A stretch of DNA of 7,518 nt, taken from NCBI GenBank assembly GCA_002729015.1, contig PBVO01000045.1:1-7518 (forward strand). The letters are read 5' to 3'. The notes below the pieces were generated by a model, which was not told the origin of the DNA, ran no database searches, and saw only the letters and a list, made by a program, of their open reading frames with translations. The first letter of the stretch is position 1. Every line of letters starts with the position of its first letter. Below, piece by piece: positions 1-6,196 of this stretch. A program made the position numbers and the translations under genes. Source of the stretch: Candidatus Poribacteria bacterium. Lineage in GTDB: Bacteria; Poribacteria; WGA-4E; UBA9662.

Positions 1-7
1 CTACTAA

Positions 8-3000
8 ATGGTCAAGGATTCGCAACGAATAGCCTTGAGTAAACGGTTCGTCGTTTATTTCTTGTTTTTTTTATCGTATCAGTTAATTTATGCAGGACGC
101 GATTGGCGATCATATCTTAACGGGCATCTAGATTTAACGGCTTCGCCTGTGGTTGGTCAAACGGCGACGCTTAGACTTCGATTGGAATCCAATTTAGCCG
201 AATCGGTAAGAGTTGAGATCGTTTTTCGTCTACCCGATGGGATCATTGCAGAATTACCTGAACTGATAGAAAGTCAAGTCTACTTATCGGCTTATGGATT
301 TTCCACCAATAATTTGCCTATAAAGGTTGAACGGAAGGGAAATTATCCACTTCAGGCGTCGGTTTATGCTATCACCTCGATGGGACATCAATTCGTTGAT
401 CACTTCTACCTTTATTTACAAACTGACTTATACAATTCTAAGACATCACATGATCCGATTGAGCATCATAATCAAGATGCCATACTTCCTGCACAGGTAA
501 AAATCCAGCCTAGATTTGCAGGCTTAGGCATTTTGGTTAATGGACAATTACAATACTTTAATGACAATCAACGTAAGTTAAAACCTCTTCAACAGGTGAG
601 AGTTAGCCTATACCAGAATCGACAAGAACTCGGGCGGACTTTTTCTGATGAAAATGGGCAATACCAATTTCAGTCGGTCAATATTAATCCTAATCAACCA
701 CCTCAACTACATATAGTTATTACCACAGATAATCGGGTACTAACAGTTGTCAATCGCCGGTGGAAAACTTACGAATTTAAATCTGATATAGCTGCGGAGA
801 TCGCTAATGACCAAGAGGTGACGATCAACTTAACTTTATCAGCTACCAATGCTGACCGTGGTGTAGGTAATATCATTGATTCAATAATGAAAACCCACCT
901 TTTCTTTGTTGATCAAGTTGGTTGGGAACGCTCCAAACCAATCCAAGTCACTTGGCCTGGTAGTGGTAAGGTTTCGTATTACTATGCTACTCAATTTGGC
1001 GGGCGTGTAACTCGTGAAACATTGACTATTGCTGGTGGTGTCGACCAATGGCGTAGTATAACTATGTACCATGAATATGGTCATGCAGTAATGATGGCAG
1101 CCTACAACTATGAATATAATAGTGTCCCACGTGGGCAATACCAGGGTGGTCATAGATTAGAAACAGTCTCTGATACCGGCTTTGCTCTTAGTGAAGGGTG
1201 GTCTGAATTTCTGGAAGCAGCTATAGATAATAGAGCCTTGAACGTAACCGGTCGGTGGGAAGATCAATTTCCCAACATCGAAACTAACACATGGTGGACG
1301 GGAAGCAATGATGGTAGTGGAAGTAATCGTGACGGTGGGATCGTGGAAGGTAGTGTTGCTAGTATTTTATGGGATGTTTTTGACACCAAAGAAAGTATAG
1401 ATTTAACTCCAAATGAGGATGATGACCTAATCCACAACCGATTCGACTTAATCTGGAAAATTTTGGTAGAAGATAAGCCAAAAACAATCACTGAAATAGC
1501 CATGTCTTGGCGAAAGAAAAACTTTCCACAATTAGATGATTTAGAGGATATTTACGCTACTCATCATGCATTATCCAAGCCTAATGAGCCGCCTCAGTTC
1601 AGGTTCGTTTTTCCCAGTGAAGATAATACTCTCATCAATAAATCACTACAAATTGAATGGGAAGCTGATGACCCTGATGGAGACAATTTCTTTGTAGACC
1701 TTTACTACGATATTGACCAAAATACGCAGCGTGCTAATCCGATTAAAACTGGTATAAGTTCCACAGTTTCTGTTTTTAACTGGAATACAGTTTTTGTATT
1801 TGATGGACAATACTATCTCTTGGCACGAGTTAAAGATGAAAGAGGAGAATTAACCAGCATTTATTCTGATACAATGGTGATTGTAGATCATACGCCTTTG
1901 TTGCCACCAAAAATCGAATCCCCAACCCATCCTGAATCTGGTCTGTGGTACAAAAATAGCTCGCCCACTTTTTATTTCTTGACCACTCCTGAAGTTATGA
2001 GTAGCCGCCGTTACAGTTTCGTACTTGACCATAACGCCAAAACTAATCCAGATACCATTTCTGACCCTTTGATTAGAAATAACCAACTCACGCTAAAAGG
2101 CCTGAATGACGGTGAATGGTGGCTACACCTAAGAGCGAAAGATAAGCTGGATTACTGGACTGATACTAGCCACTTCAGAATAAAAATTGACAATACGCCA
2201 CCTGGATTAGTTGAGTCAATAGAATGGTCTGTACCAGAAATTTTAACCCCTCCCAATCAACCAACACCGGCTCAACGAGAAATCGTTTTGTCTTGGCCAA
2301 TGCTATTCGAAGTAAGTGGAATTGACCATTACCTTGTCCAGATAGATGTCGATGATCGGACATTTTCGAACCCGAATAAGTTATGGATTGACACGAAGAT
2401 TGGAGAATTAAAAGCTTATGGAAGCCACGTGGATTTTTCTTTTTTAGGTACAGCTGGTTACAAGTATTATGCTCGAATCAAAGCAGTCAACGGTGTGGGA
2501 CAGGAGAGTAACTGGAGCCAAGTATTCGGTCCTATTTTGGTAGAAGATTTTCCAGCTTGGGATTTAAATCAAGATGGGTTAGTAGATATTATAGACTTGG
2601 TTTATGTTGCTAAATTCTTTGGGCAGCCACGACCACCGATCATTCACCCAACACCAGACATTAATGATGATGGGAGTGTTAATATTTTCGATATTATATT
2701 GGTTGCTCGGCATTTTGGAAGTGGTACAATTGCCAGTCCGCAGTTAAGGCAAATATTATCCAAATTGGAAATAACAGCTACAAATAATACGTTACCAACT
2801 TCACACGTTAGCCAACTAGGACAGAATTTCCCAAACCCATTTAATCCTGAAACCTGGATTCCATACTATTTAGCTCAACCCTCTCAGGTCACTATCACAA
2901 TCTATGATGCTAACGGGCAGATAGTTAATCGGTTGGACTTGGGTTGGAAGTTGGCAGGTTCATACCAGTCAAGGCAAAGTGCAGCCTATTGGGATGGTAG

Positions 3001-3097
3001 AAACAAAACGGGCCAAAAAGTTGCAGGTGGAGTTTATTTCTATCAAATGCAGGCAGATAATTTCAGTTCTATACACCAAATGATCATGCTCAAGTAA
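8..3097 (+). CDS. Secreted multidomain HEXXH metallopeptidase-like protein with dockerin and FlgD-like C-terminal tail
   Basis: This is a 1029-residue exported protein, probably a surface or extracellular zinc peptidase. Residues 1-29 look like a signal peptide: basic start, hydrophobic 14-26, likely cleavage after IYA. Residues 30-165 are beta-rich and unrecognised. Residues about 174-250 resemble a carboxypeptidase-regulatory-like domain (SDENGQYQF). The peptidase-like region, about 285-520, has H355-E-Y-G-H359 and then SEGWSEF; E396 or E400 could be the third zinc ligand, as in gluzincins. GGIVEGSVASILWDVFD follows at 443-459. Three Ig/Fn3-like modules occupy about 526-625, 631-732 and 733-850. 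Two EF-hand-type dockerin loops start at D852 and D884. A FlgD-like, Por-tail-like domain runs from about 938 to the end (NFPNPFNPETWIPY at 940-953). An in-frame TAA at 5-7 rules out an earlier start, but too little upstream sequence is present to show a ribosome binding site. The peptidase family, which shares the HEXXH...EGWSE layout with M36-like enzymes, and the substrate are uncertain. Confidence 0.85.
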   Translation: MVKDSQRIALSKRFVVYFLFFLSYQLIYAGRDWRSYLNGHLDLTASPVVGQTATLRLRLESNLAESVRVEIVFRLPDGIIAELPELIESQVYLSAYGFSTNNLPIKVERKGNYPLQASVYAITSMGHQFVDHFYLYLQTDLYNSKTSHDPIEHHNQDAILPAQVKIQPRFAGLGILVNGQLQYFNDNQRKLKPLQQVRVSLYQNRQELGRTFSDENGQYQFQSVNINPNQPPQLHIVITTDNRVLTVVNRRWKTYEFKSDIAAEIANDQEVTINLTLSATNADRGVGNIIDSIMKTHLFFVDQVGWERSKPIQVTWPGSGKVSYYYATQFGGRVTRETLTIAGGVDQWRSITMYHEYGHAVMMAAYNYEYNSVPRGQYQGGHRLETVSDTGFALSEGWSEFLEAAIDNRALNVTGRWEDQFPNIETNTWWTGSNDGSGSNRDGGIVEGSVASILWDVFDTKESIDLTPNEDDDLIHNRFDLIWKILVEDKPKTITEIAMSWRKKNFPQLDDLEDIYATHHALSKPNEPPQFRFVFPSEDNTLINKSLQIEWEADDPDGDNFFVDLYYDIDQNTQRANPIKTGISSTVSVFNWNTVFVFDGQYYLLARVKDERGELTSIYSDTMVIVDHTPLLPPKIESPTHPESGLWYKNSSPTFYFLTTPEVMSSRRYSFVLDHNAKTNPDTISDPLIRNNQLTLKGLNDGEWWLHLRAKDKLDYWTDTSHFRIKIDNTPPGLVESIEWSVPEILTPPNQPTPAQREIVLSWPMLFEVSGIDHYLVQIDVDDRTFSNPNKLWIDTKIGELKAYGSHVDFSFLGTAGYKYYARIKAVNGVGQESNWSQVFGPILVEDFPAWDLNQDGLVDIIDLVYVAKFFGQPRPPIIHPTPDINDDGSVNIFDIILVARHFGSGTIASPQLRQILSKLEITATNNTLPTSHVSQLGQNFPNPFNPETWIPYYLAQPSQVTITIYDANGQIVNRLDLGWKLAGSYQSRQSAAYWDGRNKTGQKVAGGVYFYQMQADNFSSIHQMIMLK

Positions 3098-3103
3098 GAG
3101 AAA

Positions 3104-4108
3104 TCAAGTCAACTGGTCAACGTGAATTCGTTGCCCTGTCTTTGCTGATTCCACGCCTGCAACTAGTGCTGAAACGGTCTTTGCTCCATCCACAACATCA
3201 ATGGGGGGTGGTGTGCCATTTGTAACACTATCTAAGAAGTATTCAACAGCTGTGTGAATGGCTGAACTTTCGTCTGTAACTTCGATTGTTTCTGGCTGAG
3301 AGTTTTCTGTGGTATAGAGTTGGTTTTTCCAAATTGTGCCTTCAGTACCATAAATCGATAAAAACCCTTCACCCATCCCATGACCTCGACAACCACTAGT
3401 GGCCAGCAATTTACCTACACAACCGTTTTCAAACTGAAAGCTAAGTATATAACAGTCATCTAGAGGAAAATCCGGCAACGCATACCCGTTAGAGAAAGCA
3501 TGGACCGATACCACCTCTGAATTGACTGTCCACCGCATTAAATCCATCGGATGACATCCCCCGCCTATCAAAATATTTTGCGGATTAGTGGGGTTGGACC
3601 TCCAAGTCATTGGTTGATAGTAGGGACGCATATCGTGGATGTAACTTCCCTCAATAAAAAAAGCGTTTCCGATCTGACCTTGATCATAAATCTGTTTGAT
3701 ACGTTGATAAATAGGTTGGAATCGCATGAATTGGCTAACCATACAAGTTAGTCCAGTCTGTTTGACTTTCTCTATAAGGTTTTCACAATTCCGTAAATTA
3801 TCGGTTAGTGGTTTTTCACATAATACATGCTTTCCTGCTTCGAGTGCCATTAGGGTATGCTCAGCATGTAAGTAATCAGGGCTGCAAACTACAACGGCTG
3901 AAATCTGTGTGTCCTCGACTAATTCTTCAGTATTTTGATAGGTTTGAAAAGTTTTTCCCACTTCTAAAGCTTGGTGGGTAGTCTTTTGAGATGGAATTTC
4001 CGTCTGGCAAAAACCCATCATATTTACTTTTGGATGATGAAGGAATCCATCAATATAGTCACGTACATGAACATCATCACCAATGAAACCGACATTAATA
4101 GTTTTCAT
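3104..4108 (-). CDS. Gfo/Idh/MocA-family oxidoreductase with an eroded nucleotide-binding motif
   Basis: This 334-residue protein has the usual length and layout of the Gfo/Idh/MocA family, whose members are mostly NAD(P)-dependent sugar or inositol dehydrogenases. The N-terminal Rossmann half spans about residues 1-122. It includes the SPDYLH segment (76-81) and the family-typical CEKPL (97-101), in which K99 is the expected catalytic lysine. The C-terminal half contains GGGCHPMDLMRW (182-193), matching the family GxHxxD element, with H186 as the likely catalytic histidine and D189. The glycine motif is unusual: residues 6-15 read VGFIGDDVHV, where the second glycine of GxG is aspartate. The acidic residue expected after strand 2 is Q35 (GFCQTE). 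No signal peptide is seen. It is the last visible gene of the leftward cluster, 23 bases after the acetyltransferase, and ends 6 bases from the convergent peptidase gene. The family call is firm; cofactor and substrate are unknown. Confidence 0.9.
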   Translation of the reverse strand: MKTINVGFIGDDVHVRDYIDGFLHHPKVNMMGFCQTEIPSQKTTHQALEVGKTFQTYQNTEELVEDTQISAVVVCSPDYLHAEHTLMALEAGKHVLCEKPLTDNLRNCENLIEKVKQTGLTCMVSQFMRFQPIYQRIKQIYDQGQIGNAFFIEGSYIHDMRPYYQPMTWRSNPTNPQNILIGGGCHPMDLMRWTVNSEVVSVHAFSNGYALPDFPLDDCYILSFQFENGCVGKLLATSGCRGHGMGEGFLSIYGTEGTIWKNQLYTTENSQPETIEVTDESSAIHTAVEYFLDSVTNGTPPPIDVVDGAKTVSALVAGVESAKTGQRIHVDQLT

Positions 4109-4117
4109 TTTATCTTT

Positions 4118-4123
4118 ACCTTT
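4118..4123 (-). promoter_or_regulatory. Ribosome binding site of the Gfo/Idh/MocA gene
   Basis: On the minus strand the sequence reads AAAGGT, nine bases before the ATG at 4108-4106. It lies in the 23-base gap after the acetyltransferase stop codon and supports this start. Confidence 0.55.
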
Positions 4124-4131
4124 AGACCGAA

Positions 4132-4734
4132 CTATGGACCAATAGCTCGGAGGATAATAGACTCTGTCAGTTCAGATCTAATTTGATTGATCTTATCTTC
4201 AAGTGATGGCAATCCCAATTTTGGACCAATAGATCTCCACCGTTCAGGCTGGTCATCATCAATACAAATAGGTAGAAAACCAAGATTCAGATAGGTCTTG
4301 ATAGCAGGTAGCCGAAAGTCATCAGTCCCCAGAATCGCGCAAGTATATTCATGTTCTCTCAAATAGTGAAGAACAGCTAAGGAAACGCACATACCCAACT
4401 TGGCTCCTGAATGATCTGAATGAACACCAACCATATGTAATTGGCCAATTTCTTTTTCGTGTGGATCGTGCCATCGCCAAGCACAGGCGGTACCAATAGG
4501 CTGCCCCTGATGTGTGGCAAAAAATAGGCCTTCAGGATTAAAAATGTCCTGATCCATAATCTCACGCCTCACATCCTCCGTAGTCCTTTCCCCTCCGAAT
4601 GAATTGTTGATAATTTCAGCCCAATGCTGGTCATCACCCACTTGGTAGGTACGTAAACCATAGCTGCGAGGAATTCGCAGCGGAGGTAAGGTGGTGAGTT
4701 CTGGTCGTATCATCCTTAACTGCCGTTTTGCCAT
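4132..4734 (-). CDS. GNAT-family N-acetyltransferase
   Basis: This protein has 200 residues when started at the ATG at 4734-4732. A TTG six bases upstream would add two residues, but AAGG sits 6 bases before the ATG and would abut the TTG, so the ATG is preferred. It looks like a single-domain GCN5-related acetyltransferase that moves an acetyl group from acetyl-CoA to an amine. Residues 26-90 cover the first helices and strands, with GLFFATHQGQPIGTACAW at about 69-86. Strand 4 and the pyrophosphate loop follow (GQLHMVGVHSDHSGAKLG, ending at G114). Motif B lies at 136-153 (GTDDFRLPAIKTYLNLGF), where AIKTYLNLGF is the familiar GNAT ending. The CoA loop is SGAKLG (109-114) instead of the canonical Q/R-x-x-G-x-G/A. 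The overall pattern resembles GNAT domains related to mycothiol synthase, but I would not assign that activity. The start codon follows the sulfatase stop by two bases, suggesting translational coupling. The substrate is unknown. Confidence 0.85.
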   Translation of the reverse strand: MAKRQLRMIRPELTTLPPLRIPRSYGLRTYQVGDDQHWAEIINNSFGGERTTEDVRREIMDQDIFNPEGLFFATHQGQPIGTACAWRWHDPHEKEIGQLHMVGVHSDHSGAKLGMCVSLAVLHYLREHEYTCAILGTDDFRLPAIKTYLNLGFLPICIDDDQPERWRSIGPKLGLPSLEDKINQIRSELTESIILRAIGP

Positions 4735-4736
4735 TG

Positions 4737-6194
4737 TCAACCTTGGTATCGAACTTCTTTGTAATTTGAAATCAATGGAGCTGTTGGTGGCGGCGAAACA
4801 AGTTGGCTTTTATCAACCCAACCGCACTTTCGCTTTTCTATTTCATTGATCAGGTAGTTTTCCCATAATTCAATTTCAATTTTTCGTGAAGGTTCATCTA
4901 CCAGATTATGGCATTCTCCCGGATCAGTATCAAGATCAAAGAATTGTTTTTCGTCGATTCGAGGGAACCATATAAACTTCCGTTTGCCATCGGTTACATA
5001 TTGCATTTCTTGTTCACTTGAGTAACAAGTGCAATGCTCTCCGTGAATGTAGTTACGCCATTCAACCGCTGGCTGACTTATTAGTGGTATTAGGTTTTCA
5101 CCATCAACTGTTGGTGGTACATCAATATTGGCTGCAGATAATAGTGTAGGCATAACATCCCTCAATTCTACCACCTCATCAGCAACTGGACGGGTTATTA
5201 TTCCACTTCCACGAGGAGGAGCCACAATGAATGGAATGCGAGCGCTTCCCTCATATGCATAAGTTTTCCGCCACAGGTTATGATCTCCTAGCATTTCGCC
5301 ATGATCAGAAATAAAAATGAACCATGTATTGGCCAAGGTTTTGCTTTGGTGCCTACTTAACCAATTCATCAATCGACCAATCTGTGTATCGATAAAAGAA
5401 ATTTCACCATAATAACCAGCTCTGGCGCGCTGGATTTGCCGATCTGTCTTTTTTCCTCTCCAAGCATTCGGATTGATCGCTGTCTCCGGTCGATCATGGA
5501 TACTGGACCAATCTCCTAAAAATGGTGAAGGTAATTCTTCTTTGTGATACATTTCGAAATAACTGTTAGGTGGCACGAAAGGCGAGTGTGGTCGAGCAAA
5601 AGAAATGTTCAAAAAAAACGGACGTTCTTGATCTCTCTGGGATAAAAAGTGTATAGCCCGACTCATTGTCCAGGCTGTCGGATGCAAGTACTCTTCAGTA
5701 TGCCAAGGCCGGGCAACCCAAGAATTCCAATCCACACCGTGATCATCGGGACTAATATCACGTTTCTTTTCTTGGTCAAACCAGAATCGATATTCGTCTA
5801 TTAGACCGTCCGTGATCATTCTACCTGATTCATCGAGTTCGTGGCTTTCAAATCCCATTTTCGACCGCTGAGGCGTGAAGTGTCCTTTGCCAACCAAGTG
5901 GGTTTGATAATTGGCCAAAGACAATTGACCGGCCAATGTAAAAGGAAAATCATTGGGCATTGGACCTTGACCTAGTCCCATTCCTAGTATTCCTGTATGC
6001 CACTGATTCATACCCGTCATTAGTGTAGCTCGGGCTGGTGTGCACGAAGGACAAGCGGTATAAGCGTGCCGAAAACGTGTACCATTTGCTGCCAGAAAGT
6101 CTAGATTAGGTGTTTCGATGTACGTGTTCCCATCAGCCCCTAGACAATCACCTCGCATCTGATCAGCCATGATCAAAATCAGGTTAGGTCGCAT
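4737..6194 (-). CDS. Type I (formylglycine-dependent) sulfatase, arylsulfatase-like, no export signal
   Basis: This 485-residue enzyme belongs to the alkaline-phosphatase/sulfatase superfamily and hydrolyses a sulfate ester. The signature is C51-T-P-A-R55, a CxPxR motif in which C51 is the residue normally oxidised to formylglycine by a maturation enzyme; none is encoded here. Other active-site elements are D11 in IMADQMRGD (metal), K103 in VGKGHF, H203 in RPHSPFVPP, D297-H298 in SDHGEMLGDH (metal) and K310 before YEGSARIPF. The C-terminal FFDLDTDPGECHNL is the usual closing segment. The first metal site reads D-Q where many sulfatases have D-D; I recall D-Q as common in arylsulfatase and choline-sulfatase-like branches, so activity is still expected. 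The protein begins directly at the first strand (MRPNLILIMADQ), so no signal peptide is present and a cytoplasmic location is inferred. Its ATG lies two bases after the stop of the HEAT-repeat gene. The substrate cannot be predicted; phosphonate monoester hydrolase activity is a less likely alternative. Confidence 0.93.
   Translation of the reverse strand: MRPNLILIMADQMRGDCLGADGNTYIETPNLDFLAANGTRFRHAYTACPSCTPARATLMTGMNQWHTGILGMGLGQGPMPNDFPFTLAGQLSLANYQTHLVGKGHFTPQRSKMGFESHELDESGRMITDGLIDEYRFWFDQEKKRDISPDDHGVDWNSWVARPWHTEEYLHPTAWTMSRAIHFLSQRDQERPFFLNISFARPHSPFVPPNSYFEMYHKEELPSPFLGDWSSIHDRPETAINPNAWRGKKTDRQIQRARAGYYGEISFIDTQIGRLMNWLSRHQSKTLANTWFIFISDHGEMLGDHNLWRKTYAYEGSARIPFIVAPPRGSGIITRPVADEVVELRDVMPTLLSAANIDVPPTVDGENLIPLISQPAVEWRNYIHGEHCTCYSSEQEMQYVTDGKRKFIWFPRIDEKQFFDLDTDPGECHNLVDEPSRKIEIELWENYLINEIEKRKCGWVDKSQLVSPPPTAPLISNYKEVRYQG
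4741..4744 (-). promoter_or_regulatory. Ribosome binding site that decides the acetyltransferase start
   Basis: AAGG on the minus strand lies within the last codons of the sulfatase gene, six bases before the ATG at 4734-4732. This spacing favours the ATG over the TTG at 4740-4738. Confidence 0.5.
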
Positions 6195-6196
6195 AA

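Noticed and set aside
881..1153. Minus-strand open frame of 90 codons opposite the peptidase core
   Set aside because: It is antisense to the HEYGH region, whose protein motifs are clear in the plus frame, and looks like a chance open frame.
3107..3120. Short direct repeat GTTGAC-CA-GTTGAC at the 3' end of the oxidoreductase gene (minus strand)
   Set aside because: Six-base units within coding sequence are expected by chance, and there is no sign of an attachment site or transposon end.
3971..4186. Plus-strand open frame spanning the gap between the acetyltransferase and oxidoreductase genes
   Set aside because: It is mostly antisense to the conserved N-terminus of the oxidoreductase, and its translation shows no recognisable family features.
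4735..4740. TTG start codon for the acetyltransferase at 4740-4738, overlapping the sulfatase stop codon
   Set aside because: The AAGG site directly abuts the TTG, leaving no spacer, but lies six bases from the ATG at 4734-4732, which is also the more usual start codon.
6042..6053. Second cysteine C48 close to the sulfatase catalytic cysteine (CPSC), as a possible disulfide or alternative formylglycine site
   Set aside because: Only C51 fits CxPxR. A cysteine three residues earlier is, as I recall, common in this arylsulfatase branch, so it is not treated as unusual.
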